Assembly (NCBI GenBank): GCA_020847855.1
Contig: JADLBH010000001.1
Span: 1 to 64,000 of the forward strand
DNA: 64,000 nucleotides
Direction of reading: 5' to 3'
Source: Fimbriimonadaceae bacterium
GTDB taxonomy: Bacteria > Armatimonadota > Fimbriimonadia > Fimbriimonadales > Fimbriimonadaceae
Shown here in pieces: positions 25,666 through 34,500 of the stretch. A program made the translations under genes and the position numbers. Numbering within the stretch: position 1 is the stretch's first letter; every line of letters begins with the position of its first letter. The notes under the pieces were generated by a model. It saw nothing but the letters and a program-made list of their open reading frames with translations, had not been told where the DNA came from and ran no database searches.

Positions 25666-26070
25666 CTAGAAGCGGCGAGTCCCAGGCCGGAGCGGGCGTG
25701 GCACAGGGAGCAGGGACGCGTCGCGTCGGATCGGGGCCGTGGAGTTGGCGAGCATGGAGACGATCTGCTCCTCGACCTCGCGGCGGTACTCGGTGATCCT
25801 TTCTTCCGCCTCGCGGTGGAGCTCCGCCAACTCGTCCAAGAGCCGCAGGACGATCTCGACGCCGGCAAGGTTCACCCCCATCTCTTGGGTCAAGCGTTGG
25901 ATCTGACGGACCCTCTCGATGTCAAAGTCGCTAAAGAGCCGGTTCTTCGAGCCTGCCCGCGCAGGCTGGACGAGGCCGAGGCGCTCGTATTGGCGGAGGG
26001 TCTGCGGGTGGACTCCGCACAGCTCCGCGGCGACCCCGATCATATAGACTGGCTGATTGCCTCGGGTCAC
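25666..26070 (-). CDS. hspR: MerR-family heat-shock repressor (HspR-like)
   Basis: The protein has 134 residues. A winged-helix MerR domain ([31 protein letters not shown], then [17 protein letters not shown]) is followed by a coiled coil and a proline/arginine tail. The [14 protein letters not shown] string is typical of HspR, the chaperone-operon repressor. GTG 26070 overlaps the stop of dnaJ, as in Streptomyces-like dnaK operons where hspR is the last gene. A candidate HspR operator lies upstream of dnaJ. No dnaK or grpE is adjacent. Confidence 0.88.
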   Translation of the reverse strand: MTRGNQPVYMIGVAAELCGVHPQTLRQYERLGLVQPARAGSKNRLFSDFDIERVRQIQRLTQEMGVNLAGVEIVLRLLDELAELHREAEERITEYRREVEEQIVSMLANSTAPIRRDASLLPVPRPLRPGTRRF

Positions 26071-27017
26071 GATGGCGTCACCTCGAGCTCTCCGAGCCGC
26101 TCGATCAACTCTCGCTGCTCATCGGTAAGAGACTTGGGCACCGCGACCTTGATCCGCACCCGCAGATCTCCGCGCTGGCCCCCGAGCTTGGAGACACCCT
26201 GGCCCTTGAGGCGCAGGACTTGGCCGGACTGCGTGCCGGGCGGCACGGCCACCCTGCCGGACGATCGCGGGGTAGGAACTTGGACCTCGCCACCCAGCGC
26301 AGCGGTGGGGAAGGGCACGGACACTTCGACCTCGGTGTCCTGGCCGACGCGCTGAAACAACCGGTGGGGCAGGACATGGACGAGCACGAAGAGGTCACCC
26401 CGGCGACCGTTGCTACCCAGTGTCCCACCACCTGGCACACGAAGCTTCTTGGCGTCCTGGCATCCCGCTGGGATCGTGACGACGATCTTGCGAGGGTTCT
26501 GTACCGTTCCCGTGCCGTGGCAGGTCGGACAAGCGGTCCGGCTTCGGTCGCGGCCCAGCACTGCGCCCGTTCCGTGGCATGTAGAACATGCATCGGGGAG
26601 AGCGTAGCTCAGGGTGCGCTTCGTGCCCGAGTCAATCTCCTCGAGGGTGACGTCCACCCGGCGCTCGACGTCCGAGGCGGGCCGACCGGTCTGCATTCCC
26701 CCCATGCCAAACAGGTTGCCGAAGATCCCGCCGAGGTCAAACCCCGAGGCGTCTACATAGGCTTGAAAGTCCTCGGGCGAGGCTGCCCCCGACTGCCCTT
26801 CGCCGAGGTCGGCGCCGAACCGGTCGTACTTCTTGCGCTTCTCGGCGTCCTTGAGGACCTCGTAGGCCTCGCTGATCTCCTTGAACTTGCCCTCAGCCCC
26901 CGGATCGCGGTTTACGTCCGGGTGCCACTTCCGCGCTAGTTTCCGGTAGGCGGATTGGATCTCCTTCTGCGTCGCACCCTTGGCGACGCCAAGGACTTCG
27001 TAGTAGTCTCGGGGCAT
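26067..27017 (-). CDS. DnaJ-family co-chaperone with a half-size zinc region
   Basis: Stimulates DnaK ATPase and delivers substrates. The protein has 316 residues: J domain (1-67, HPD in KWHPDVNRD), a G/F-rich stretch, a zinc region with only two CxxCxGxG repeats (CSTCHGTG and CPTCHGTG) instead of four, then the C-terminal beta domains. Classical DnaJ has about 375 residues with four repeats, and CbpA has none, so this is intermediate. ATG 27017 starts at [14 protein letters not shown] 27026 is possible. It is coupled to hspR by a GTGA overlap. Confidence 0.92.
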   Translation of the reverse strand: MPRDYYEVLGVAKGATQKEIQSAYRKLARKWHPDVNRDPGAEGKFKEISEAYEVLKDAEKRKKYDRFGADLGEGQSGAASPEDFQAYVDASGFDLGGIFGNLFGMGGMQTGRPASDVERRVDVTLEEIDSGTKRTLSYALPDACSTCHGTGAVLGRDRSRTACPTCHGTGTVQNPRKIVVTIPAGCQDAKKLRVPGGGTLGSNGRRGDLFVLVHVLPHRLFQRVGQDTEVEVSVPFPTAALGGEVQVPTPRSSGRVAVPPGTQSGQVLRLKGQGVSKLGGQRGDLRVRIKVAVPKSLTDEQRELIERLGELEVTPS

Positions 27018-27037
27018 GGTTCTCATTGGTTCAATCG

Positions 27038-27058
27038 CTTGAGCCTGTCACTATCAAA
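27038..27058 (-). promoter_or_regulatory. Candidate HspR operator (HAIR-like inverted repeat) upstream of dnaJ-hspR
   Basis: On the plus strand CTTGAGC, seven bases, then TATCAAA. The published HAIR consensus is CTTGAGT-N7-ACTCAAG; the match is 6/7 and 4/7 with the exact seven-base spacing. It lies 21-41 bases before ATG 27017, where a repressor would block the promoter of the dnaJ-hspR operon. Confidence 0.55.
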
Positions 27059-27147
27059 CAACGTGCCAGCCACGAGAAAAGTTTCCATCGCGTGCCAGTA
27101 TGGGACGACCCTGAGACAACGGCTGCCACAAACCGAAGATCACCCGT

Positions 27148-27999
27148 GTGGATCTCTCCAGCCTGGAGCTCAGGCTGTCGCGTACCGAGAACCTGCCCGT
27201 CCTTCCCCAGGCGGCGAGTGCAGTACTGCGCCTGGCCGACGACCCGAACGTGAACCAACGCGAGATCGCGACCGCGATCGAGCGCGACCCTGCCGTGACC
27301 GCGAAGCTCTTGCGCGTGGCGAACTCTGCCTATTACGGGGCGCAGGATGTCACGACCGTCCCTCGAGCGATCAGCTTCCTCGGGATCAACTGCGTGCGCA
27401 GCATCGTGGTCAGCTCGGCGATGCAACAGATGGTCTCCGGCCGCTCGACCTGTTCCGGTTTTCACCGCCTCGAACACTGGCGCCACAGTCTCGCGGTGGC
27501 AACGGGGTGCAGGATCCTGAGCCGCCTCAAGGTGCCGCACCTGGCCGAGATGCTTTATTGCGCGGGCATGCTCCATGACATCGGGCTGCTCGCACTGGAG
27601 CGGTTCATGCCGGAGGAGCTCTCGCGGGCACTGGATACGGCCAAGCGCCGAGGCGAACCGTTGGTGGACGTGGAGCAGGAGATCAACGGGTTCGACCATG
27701 CGTGCCTGGGCGGAATCGTGGTGAAGCAGTGGGGCCTGCACACAATGGTGCAGGACTGCGTCTCCTTCCATCACGAGCCGATGGGTTCGGAGCAGTACTT
27801 CCTGGAGACCTGCATCGTGGCCCTCGCGAACGCGATCGCCCACCAGGCCGGGTTCTCGAACAACCAACTCGAGGGGAGCCACAAGGTCACGGACGACATC
27901 GCGATGGTGGTGGGATTGCCGACTGCCCAGTACGCGATCATCCAGCAGGTGGTCTCGGAAGAAGTGGGCCGGGCCGAAGAGGCGTTCAAGATCGCATAG
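27148..27999 (+). CDS. HDOD-domain signalling protein
   Basis: The protein has 283 residues. The HDOD fold spans about 5-210: LPVLPQAASAVLRLADDP, VTAKLLRVANSAYYG, then ISFLGINCVRSIVV and the HD-like AGMLHDIGLLALERF. HDOD proteins are regulatory relatives of HD phosphohydrolases seen in motility, stress and second-messenger pathways; whether this one is enzymatic is unclear. GTG 27148 is the only reasonable start. It is divergent from dnaJ. Confidence 0.88.
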   Translation: MDLSSLELRLSRTENLPVLPQAASAVLRLADDPNVNQREIATAIERDPAVTAKLLRVANSAYYGAQDVTTVPRAISFLGINCVRSIVVSSAMQQMVSGRSTCSGFHRLEHWRHSLAVATGCRILSRLKVPHLAEMLYCAGMLHDIGLLALERFMPEELSRALDTAKRRGEPLVDVEQEINGFDHACLGGIVVKQWGLHTMVQDCVSFHHEPMGSEQYFLETCIVALANAIAHQAGFSNNQLEGSHKVTDDIAMVVGLPTAQYAIIQQVVSEEVGRAEEAFKIA

Positions 28000-28071
28000 T
28001 CAGGCGGGCGGGCGCCGAACGCAGGGGCGAGGCTAGTCCGGTAGCCCAGCGTGCGCGTCGCTTGAGCAGGG

Positions 28072-28077
28072 TAAGTT
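28072..28077 (+). promoter_or_regulatory. -10 box (TAAGTT) for the aldo/keto reductase
   Basis: It lies six bases before ATG 28084; the match is weaker than for the TAGAAT boxes. Confidence 0.3.
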
Positions 28078-28083
28078 TCGGCG

Positions 28084-29085
28084 ATGGAGTTTCGCGCCCT
28101 AGGTCGGACAGGCGTCCAGGTGAGCAACCCGTGCCTCGGCACCATGACATTCGGTTGGGAGCCGCAGGACTGGGGCTCCACCGAGGTCGAGGCGGCCAAG
28201 GTCATGGCGAAGGCCTTCGACCTAGGCATCAACTTCTTCGATACCGCCGACGTCTACGCCCGAGGCACCAGCGAGACGATCCTAGGCAAGCACATTCGCG
28301 GCAAGCGCGATTCCCTCGTGATCGCGACCAAGTGCCACGGCAAGATGAGCGACGACGACCCCAACGCATGGGGCAACTCCCGGCGGCACGTGATCGCGGC
28401 GTGCGAAGCGTCCCTCAAGCGGCTGGGAACCGAATATATTGACCTCTACCAGATTCACCGGCCGCAACCTTCGATCCCGATTGACGAGACGCTGCGCGGG
28501 TTGGACGATCTTGTCCGCAGTGGCAAGGTTCGCTACATCGGCTGCAGCACGTTCGCCGCGTGGCAGGTGTGCGAGGCGAACTATGTGGCCAAGGCTCTGG
28601 GAGCCACCTGCTTCGTGAGCGAACAACCGCCCTATAACCTGCTGGACCGCTCGATCGAGCGGGAGCTCTTGCCGTTCTGCCGAACCTATGACCTTGCGGT
28701 GATCCCATGGTCCCCCTTGGCAGGCGGGCAGCTCACCGGCAAATACCTCGGACGGCCCAAGAGCGGGCGCTATGTGAAGAGCGACCCCTTCGGTCGGATC
28801 ACGCCCGCGGCGTCCAAAGTCGTGACTCGGCTTGCCACCCTCGCCTCGAAGAACGGGATGACGCTCACGGAGATGAGCCTGGGATGGGTCGCCTCGATGC
28901 CGGGCGTCACGGTGCCCATCATCGGCGCGAAGTCGGCGACACAGCTGGAGCAAGGGGTGCGCGCGGCCCAGACCAAGGTGGACGACAGGCTCAAGGCCAA
29001 GATAGATAAGATCGTCGCGCCGCTGCACACGGTCGTGCCCTACTACAGTGCCAACTTCGGCCCGAACGCCCGGCCTTGGGCCTAA
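28084..29085 (+). CDS. Aldo/keto reductase (YajO/Tas-type)
   Basis: NADPH-dependent oxidoreductase of 333 residues with the AKR catalytic tetrad D53, Y58, K83 and H125 (FFDTADVYARG, IATKCHG, YQIHRPQP). VRYIGCSTF, SPLAGGQLTGKY and the C-terminal cofactor segment PIIGAKSATQLE are conserved. It resembles the YajO/YghZ group; the physiological substrate is unknown. It stands alone. Confidence 0.93.
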   Translation: MEFRALGRTGVQVSNPCLGTMTFGWEPQDWGSTEVEAAKVMAKAFDLGINFFDTADVYARGTSETILGKHIRGKRDSLVIATKCHGKMSDDDPNAWGNSRRHVIAACEASLKRLGTEYIDLYQIHRPQPSIPIDETLRGLDDLVRSGKVRYIGCSTFAAWQVCEANYVAKALGATCFVSEQPPYNLLDRSIERELLPFCRTYDLAVIPWSPLAGGQLTGKYLGRPKSGRYVKSDPFGRITPAASKVVTRLATLASKNGMTLTEMSLGWVASMPGVTVPIIGAKSATQLEQGVRAAQTKVDDRLKAKIDKIVAPLHTVVPYYSANFGPNARPWA

Positions 29086-29150
29086 GAAAGTGCCTCGTGG
29101 AAATACCGGACTATCGCGGCGGGTCAGCCCGAACCGTGGTGGGAACGGGC

Positions 29151-29156
29151 TAGACT
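29151..29156 (+). promoter_or_regulatory. -10 box (TAGACT) for the 597-residue exported protein
   Basis: It lies nine bases before ATG 29166. Confidence 0.35.
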
Positions 29157-29165
29157 GCCTCTAGC

Positions 29166-30959
29166 ATGCGCTGTCTGTGTCTTGGCCTGTTCTCGGTCGC
29201 TCTCGCATCTCTCGCTTCGGCCCAACAAACCGTATACCGGGCGACGAGCGTGACTACCTCGAGCTTCGGGCCTGGGGGAGTGGGCTCGGCGTGGAACGGC
29301 CAGCCGGACTTTTCCCAGTGGACCGCGTGGCCGGAGCGTGGGAGCCAAGTGACGCTGACCCAAGCGTCGGTGGTTACCGAGCTCACGGTCTTTTACCGCG
29401 AGGTCGGCCCAATGACGGGGGCGGAGCGGGTCATCGTTCGCGTGTATGCGAACGACGGGCCCAACTCGAACGGCGATGGGACGAACACGCCCTACGCCTC
29501 GCCAGGCACCTTGCTCTGGACGAGCACGCCGCAAACCGTCCGGCCCGGTGATCGCGTGCTCCGGCTCACCGTGCCGAGTGTGTCATTCCCCACGAACGTG
29601 ACCGTGACCGCCCAGTTCTCGGGCGGCAACCTCGGGGTCGGCCCTTTCGACCCGAACAACGCTCCGACCCGCGGCGGCCTGCGGTTCCACGGCACGCCCC
29701 AGGTCGGCAGCCTGCCCGCCAACGCTGCGAACGTGAATGCTCCGGGCCTGGTCTGGCGCCGGGTCTTCACCGCGGGCGGGGCGAGCACATGGGGCTGCGA
29801 CGAGCCTGCCGCCAGCTGGCCACCGTTCAACCCGTCTACCGGCTGGGGGTTCGGAGTCGTCGTGATGAGCGGGGACCTTTCCGCCCTGCCGAGCCCGTTC
29901 GACAACCAGACCAACGCCATAGTCCCGCAGTTCTTCTTGGACTTTCCTTATACGGACGGGACGACCGGGGGCACCTACGACGGGGTAGGGGCGCGAGTCT
30001 CGGTGGAGGGACCGAACCGGCGGCTCACTTCGGTGAACGTGCTCTTCGGCGCGGACACGACAGCGAACCCTGGCGCCTCGTTCATCCTGCGGCTTTGGAA
30101 GCCCAACGACAGCGACACCGCGAGCGATCAGGGAAGGCCCGGCACGCTCCTCTGGGCAAGTCCGGTCCAGGCTATCCCCGACGGGCTCGATCCCAGCTCG
30201 AACCCTCAGTTCACGGTCACGATCCCGATCCCGAACATCGTGGTTCCAAGCGAGTTCTGCTGGACGGCGGAGTTCAGCGGTCTGACCGGAGGAGCTGGAG
30301 CGCTCGCGGGCCCCTACGTGCGCTGGTCCCCGGCACCGGGCAACTCCGTGAACGGGCTCTACCAGCGCAACACATCTACCGGCGTGTGGGAGGGGCCGTT
30401 CGTGTTTCTCCCTGCCGGCTGGACGAACGGCGGGCCGACCTTCCAGTTCGAGATCAACGCAAAGCTGGATGCGAAGTTCACAGGTGCGAACCCCGAGACG
30501 ACGGTCGTGCCGACTTCTTTCTCCCTTGTCTTTGGGAGGCAGGATGCGGGCAACCTTGCGAGCCTCTCCGCCGTGGATGGCGACTCCCTCCGGGTCTGCC
30601 GCTTCATCGTGCCCAATGCCACGGTGCCGCCCGTGCGGGTCCAGGTGGATAGCACGGTAGGCTTGTCCCAGCTCGAAACGCTCGTTTTCTCGCTCCATTC
30701 GAGAATGGTCCACGCGGGTGCGTTCGCTCTGGAACTCGAGCTGTTCGACTTTGCGAGCGGCCAGTACCGCGACTTGACGAGTAGCTCGCTCGGCACCGCC
30801 TTCGTCACGCGATCGGTTGTGGGGGGGGGCACGGTGAACGACTTCCTGGGAGCGGGTGGAGCTTTGCGTGCGCGTTACAGCGTCCGGTCCGTCGGCCCGA
30901 CCGCGGTCGCCGCCTGGTGCCACGAGGTGGATCAGGCGAACTGGGTGGCCGCCCCCTAA
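29166..30959 (+). CDS. Exported beta-rich protein with internal duplication
   Basis: The protein has 597 residues with a signal peptide (residues 1-19, cleavage after ASA). Two segments are repeats of each other: about 67-153 and 285-371, both containing PGTLLW followed about 30 residues later by a strand ending TAQFSG or TAEFSG. The third part (about 450-597) is different and also beta-rich. Low Cys, many Thr/Asn/Gly; a surface or extracellular structural protein is the likeliest reading. A nine-G run lies at 30821-30829 near the 3' end. No catalytic motif is seen. Confidence 0.75.
   Translation: MRCLCLGLFSVALASLASAQQTVYRATSVTTSSFGPGGVGSAWNGQPDFSQWTAWPERGSQVTLTQASVVTELTVFYREVGPMTGAERVIVRVYANDGPNSNGDGTNTPYASPGTLLWTSTPQTVRPGDRVLRLTVPSVSFPTNVTVTAQFSGGNLGVGPFDPNNAPTRGGLRFHGTPQVGSLPANAANVNAPGLVWRRVFTAGGASTWGCDEPAASWPPFNPSTGWGFGVVVMSGDLSALPSPFDNQTNAIVPQFFLDFPYTDGTTGGTYDGVGARVSVEGPNRRLTSVNVLFGADTTANPGASFILRLWKPNDSDTASDQGRPGTLLWASPVQAIPDGLDPSSNPQFTVTIPIPNIVVPSEFCWTAEFSGLTGGAGALAGPYVRWSPAPGNSVNGLYQRNTSTGVWEGPFVFLPAGWTNGGPTFQFEINAKLDAKFTGANPETTVVPTSFSLVFGRQDAGNLASLSAVDGDSLRVCRFIVPNATVPPVRVQVDSTVGLSQLETLVFSLHSRMVHAGAFALELELFDFASGQYRDLTSSSLGTAFVTRSVVGGGTVNDFLGAGGALRARYSVRSVGPTAVAAWCHEVDQANWVAAP
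30821..30829 (+). repeat. Homopolymer run of nine G inside the exported-protein gene
   Basis: It encodes the glycines of VVGGGT near residue 555. Loss or gain of one base would truncate or change the last 40 residues. Confidence 0.7.
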
Positions 30960-31005
30960 CGAAAGTTAGGGTTCCAAGGCCTCGCGGGTGGAGCATGATG
31001 GGTGC

Positions 31006-32214
31006 ATGCGCAAGCGCACACTCCTCGTCACCTCGTCGTTGATCGTGCTCGCGAGCACTGCCGTCCTTGCCCAGCAGGAAGGGATCCAGGCCGTGGTCGG
31101 CAACGTGTTCCTGCAGAACACGACGCCCGGCACCGTGCAACCGGGCCATGCGAGCATCGGCGGCACCTTCCGCGCCGGGCAGGTGAACGTCAGCCAAGCG
31201 ACCGGCACGACCATTCCAGTCATCGGCAACAAGTCTGCGACCGGCGCGGGGGCATCAGTGGGCGGCTCTTTCAGTGCGGCCCAGCAGTCCAGCATCGCCC
31301 TGCGCGGGACGGCGACCTCGACGACTGGCGCGAACATTGGCGTGTACGGTGAGACGCGGTCGGCGTCCGGGACGGGAGTTCTTGGGCTAGCGCGCTCGTC
31401 CCTCGCCTTCGGCGTACACGCGAAGAACACGAACCTTTCCGGGGCCGCGCTTGTGGCCGAAAACGCACCGACCGGACTCGCAGCGAGGTTCGTGGGCCTC
31501 GCGGAGTTTCTCGACGGCGTCAGCTTGAACGGGGATCGGCAATTCTCTTCGATCGTGGTCAAGCGCGGCGGACTTGATCGTTTCAAGGTCAGCCAAGCGG
31601 GGGTGGGGAAGCTTGCCCTCCGGCTGAACACTACCGGTGGCAGCCCGTTCGGAAGCGTCCTTATGCAACCCGCGATCCTCAACGGCAACGGGGCTCAGAT
31701 CATCGTCTACGGTACTCAACCGAATATTGGCGCGATCTCTACTTTGGCCGATGGGCGCGTCAGCATCTCCGCCCAGATCAAGAACTTCGTCGAGGTAGAC
31801 CCTCGCGACCCCACGCGCGACATCGTCTACACTTGCATCGAAGGGCCCGAGGCGGCGATGTACACGCGAGGCACGTCCCGCCTGACGAACGGTCGGGCGT
31901 ACGTCACCATTCCGGGGCACTTCTCCGCCTTGGCATCCGCCGTTGGCGTCACGGTGACACTGACGCCAGGATCCGGCTCGTCGAAGGGGCTCGCATGGCA
32001 GAACAAGTCGAACACCGGATTCGAGGTGGTCGAGCTGTCCGGCGGTAAAGGGAACTATGAGTTCGACTGGGAGGTGAAAGCCGTCCGTAAGGCATATGAG
32101 GACTACGAAGCCTCGCGACCTTGGGCAAGCGAGCTCGTCCCGGCGAGCGAGCACGCGAAGGTGCTCGAGGCACGCCGCCGGGTGGCCGCCCAGGCCCAGT
32201 CGCTCGGAGGCTAG
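31006..32214 (+). CDS. Exported protein with a phage-tail-fibre-like C-terminal beta module
   Basis: The protein has 402 residues. A signal peptide (1-22, ending VLAQQ) is followed by Gly/Ala/Thr-rich repetitive segments (GASVGGSFSAAQQ, SASGTGVLGLARSS). The C-terminal part (about 275-380: YTCIEGPEAAMYTRGT, TIPGHFSALASAVGVTVTLT) resembles modules found near the ends of tail-fibre and S74-type proteins, although no S74 protease motif is visible. ATG 31006 is chosen because it opens the signal peptide. It follows another secreted protein on the same strand. Confidence 0.7.
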   Translation: MRKRTLLVTSSLIVLASTAVLAQQEGIQAVVGNVFLQNTTPGTVQPGHASIGGTFRAGQVNVSQATGTTIPVIGNKSATGAGASVGGSFSAAQQSSIALRGTATSTTGANIGVYGETRSASGTGVLGLARSSLAFGVHAKNTNLSGAALVAENAPTGLAARFVGLAEFLDGVSLNGDRQFSSIVVKRGGLDRFKVSQAGVGKLALRLNTTGGSPFGSVLMQPAILNGNGAQIIVYGTQPNIGAISTLADGRVSISAQIKNFVEVDPRDPTRDIVYTCIEGPEAAMYTRGTSRLTNGRAYVTIPGHFSALASAVGVTVTLTPGSGSSKGLAWQNKSNTGFEVVELSGGKGNYEFDWEVKAVRKAYEDYEASRPWASELVPASEHAKVLEARRRVAAQAQSLGG

Positions 32215-32224
32215 CAAGTCGAGG

Positions 32225-32262
32225 GACCTCCCTCGTCCCGGCGCACCGGGATGGGGGAGGTC
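32225..32262 (+). terminator. Two-part hairpin after the exported-protein gene
   Basis: GACCTCCC pairs with GGGAGGTC and, inside it, TCCCGG with CCGGGA around CGCA. It begins ten bases after the stop at 32214. No U-tract follows. The rest of 32263-32372 holds nothing recognised. Confidence 0.55.
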
Positions 32263-32372
32263 GGTGAGCGCAGCGAACCGGGAGGGGGCAAGCGCGCCGA
32301 GCAAGCAATGCGTGTGCCAGCCATCGCCCCGATCCGCAAGGCAAACCGACCGAGTGGAAAGGCGATGCCCGC

Positions 32373-32917
32373 TCAGCCCTCAGCCAAGAGTTGAGCCCCG
32401 AGCGTCTTGGCGAGCTGCTCCGGTACCGTCCCTTCCGCGGAGGTGCTGAGCCACGCAGGAGTCTCGATATCCTCCTTCGCGCCGCTCAAGACTAGCACGA
32501 GCACGATACTCCCTACCTGGCGGGCACCGTCCTTCTCGGCGAGTGCGACGCTGATCTCGGTCTTTTTCCCGCGGAGCCACTTGCGCTCGGCGGGTTCTCG
32601 TCTTCGCCGAGGTCGGTGAATTGTACGGCGAATCGGAACGAGTGTCTGTTCGAGCCTCGAGTCTTGACCGGGCACGCCTTGCAGCTGGAGAGGTCACAGT
32701 CGGCGTGCTTGACGTGCTTGCCCCCTCCGCACTCGCGGACGCAAGAGCCTGCCTCGATCTCAGTGTCGCCCGCAACCTTCCACGTGAGCGTGGCGTTCAT
32801 ACCCACGCCGTCGGCGATCCTTCCGCTGCCGGTGAACTTGCTCCCGTGCTCGGGCAACTGGCCATGTGCGAGGATGCTGGCCATCGACAGCGTAAGCGTA
32901 GCTAGCGCATGCTTCAT
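32373..32917 (-). pseudogene. Secreted cysteine-rich protein gene interrupted by a frameshift
   Basis: The first frame starts at ATG 32917 with a signal peptide (MKHALATLTLSMASILAHGQ) and continues through a cysteine-rich part (CVRECGGGKH, DCDLSSCKACPV) to about LGEDE near 32597. The sensible continuation, EPAERKWLRGKKTEISVAL and on to LGAQLLAEG, is in another frame (-1 relative to the first) and ends at 32373. GC-rich third positions in the second frame from about 32597 indicate the switch is there. Joined, the product has about 181 residues. It may be a mutated gene or a sequencing error. Function unknown. Confidence 0.6.
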
Positions 32918-33246
32918 CAGCAAAATATACGTGGCAGAAACCGCTGAAGGCACCGATTGTTAGGGGTGATGAACCTAGAAGCTCTTGCTGAACTCTTCTC
33001 AACGGCGCCGCTTTCCGTCCCGAGCGCTCCCGCTGAAAGGATGCGGTACGTCGAGCAGGCCTAGGGCCCATTTGCACGAAGGTATAGTCCGAACCTGCCT
33101 TGGACACCAGGGCAGAAAAGATCGCGCGGCTTCGAGTCTGGCCATTGCCGCCCCCTAACCAGGGGCAACGGTTCTGAGTGGACACGGCACGGGAAGCTGC
33201 AGCGAGCTCACAGCGAGCACGGTTCGGCCGTGCGACAGGAGTGACC
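32918..33246. other. 329-base intergenic region before the ribosomal protein cluster
   Basis: No coding frame with a recognisable product is seen on either strand, and in particular no rpsJ. It holds a TATAGT -10-like box at 33083-33088 and a hairpin at about 33145-33168 (TTGC-CCC with GGGGCAA, two-base bulge). With that promoter, rplC would have a leader of about 150 bases. Confidence 0.5.
33083..33088 (+). promoter_or_regulatory. Candidate -10 box (TATAGT) of the S10 cluster
   Basis: This is the best -10-like site in the region before rplC, about 158 bases upstream of its start; the -35 is weak. Confidence 0.4.
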
Positions 33247-33873
33247 TTGCTCACAGGAATACTAGGAACCAAGATTGGGATGACGCATGTCTTCAGCGAA
33301 GACGGGCGGATGATCCCCGTCACCGTCATTCAAGCCGGGCCGGTGTTCGTCACCCAGGTGAAAACCCAGGCCAGCGACGGCTACTCGGCTGTTCAGGTCG
33401 GCTTCGGGGAGATCAGCGACAAGAAGATCACCTTCCCCAAGTTCGGCCACCTGAAGAAGGCCGGCCTGAGCCAGAACTTGCGACACCTTCGCGAATATCG
33501 CGTGGCAGACACAAGCGGCTTCGAACCTGGCCAGATGATCGGGTGCGACATCTTCGCGGAAGGCGACGACGTCCGTGTCACGGCAACCAGCAAGGGACGC
33601 GGCTTCCAAGGAGGCGTGAAGCGGTATGGGTTCAAGGGCCAGCACATGACCCACGGGTATATGACCCACCGCAGGCCGCTCTCGAGCGGAGCCACCGGGC
33701 CTCAGCGCGTATTCAAAGGAACCCGAAAGCCGGGCCGGATGGGAACCGAGACCGTGACTCAAAAGGGACTCAAGATCGTGGGTGTGGACGCAGAAAGGAA
33801 CCTGATCCTCGTGAGCGGCAGCGTCCCGGGGCACAACGGGTGCCTCGTCTCGCTCGCCAAGGAGGCCAAGTAA
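33247..33873 (+). CDS. rplC: 50S ribosomal protein L3
   Basis: Early-assembly 23S rRNA-binding protein near the peptidyl-transferase entrance, 208 residues. MLTGILGTKIGMTHVFSEDG is the family start, and the glycine-rich GRGFQGGVKRYGFKGQHMTH finger is intact, including the glutamine that is methylated by PrmB in other bacteria. TTG 33247 is preferred over GTG 33241 because AGGAG lies five bases before it and the N-terminus then matches other L3 proteins. It is the first gene of the cluster; rpsJ, which normally precedes it, is absent. Confidence 0.95.
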   Translation: MLTGILGTKIGMTHVFSEDGRMIPVTVIQAGPVFVTQVKTQASDGYSAVQVGFGEISDKKITFPKFGHLKKAGLSQNLRHLREYRVADTSGFEPGQMIGCDIFAEGDDVRVTATSKGRGFQGGVKRYGFKGQHMTHGYMTHRRPLSSGATGPQRVFKGTRKPGRMGTETVTQKGLKIVGVDAERNLILVSGSVPGHNGCLVSLAKEAK

Positions 33874-33876
33874 GAG

Positions 33877-34500
33877 ATGGCAGAAGTTTTCAAGAACCTC
33901 AAGGCCCTGGAGGTGGACAGCAACCTGCTCCACCGCGTCGTGGTCGCGGAAGAGGCGAACGCGCGACAAGGCACGCACAGCGCACGGACCCGGAGCGAGA
34001 CCCGTGGCGGCGGACGCAAGCCTTATAAGCAGAAAAAGACCGGCAACGCCCGACAAGGCACGATCCGCGCCCCGCACTATGCCCACGGGGGCATGGCCTT
34101 CGCGATCAAGCCGAGGGACTACTCCAAGAAGGTCAACAAGAAGGAAAGGCGCCTGGCCATGGCCCAAGCCCTCGCCGAAAAGGTGCAAGGCGACAATATC
34201 GTCGTCTGCGATAAGATCAGCATCAAGGAGCCCAAAACGGCCGAGGCGGTCAAGCTCCTCGGCGCCAACGGCCTCGGGGAGACCCGGAGGGTACTGGTGG
34301 TGCTTGGAGAGCATGACGCCATCGTGCTGAAGAGCTTCCGAAACCTCCCGAACGTGGTAGTGCGCACCGTGCCGAGCACGGAGGGCAAGGGTGAGGGCTT
34401 CTCCACTCGCGACCTCATCGTGGCCCACAAGATCCTTATGGACAAGGCCGCGGCCAAGGCCCTCGAAGGTCGCTACACCGCGAAGGAGACGAAGAGTTGA
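33877..34500 (+). CDS. rplD: 50S ribosomal protein L4
   Basis: Lines the exit tunnel; in some bacteria also represses the S10 operon. The protein has 207 residues. The rRNA-binding loop KKTGNARQGTIRAPHYAHGG is intact, as are the ARQGTHSARTRSETRGGGRK segment and the DLIVAHKILMDKAAAKALEG C-terminus. ATG 33877 follows the rplC stop by three bases. Confidence 0.96.
   Translation: MAEVFKNLKALEVDSNLLHRVVVAEEANARQGTHSARTRSETRGGGRKPYKQKKTGNARQGTIRAPHYAHGGMAFAIKPRDYSKKVNKKERRLAMAQALAEKVQGDNIVVCDKISIKEPKTAEAVKLLGANGLGETRRVLVVLGEHDAIVLKSFRNLPNVVVRTVPSTEGKGEGFSTRDLIVAHKILMDKAAAKALEGRYTAKETKS

Noticed and set aside
32535-32597. Programmed -1 frameshift at the A-run of the split secreted gene
   Set aside because: The run has only five A and is not in X-XXY-YYZ phase for the first frame; third-position GC suggests the frame change happens earlier, near 32597.
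32918-33246. Hidden rpsJ before rplC
   Set aside because: None of the three plus-strand frames contains S10 motifs; stops occur throughout.
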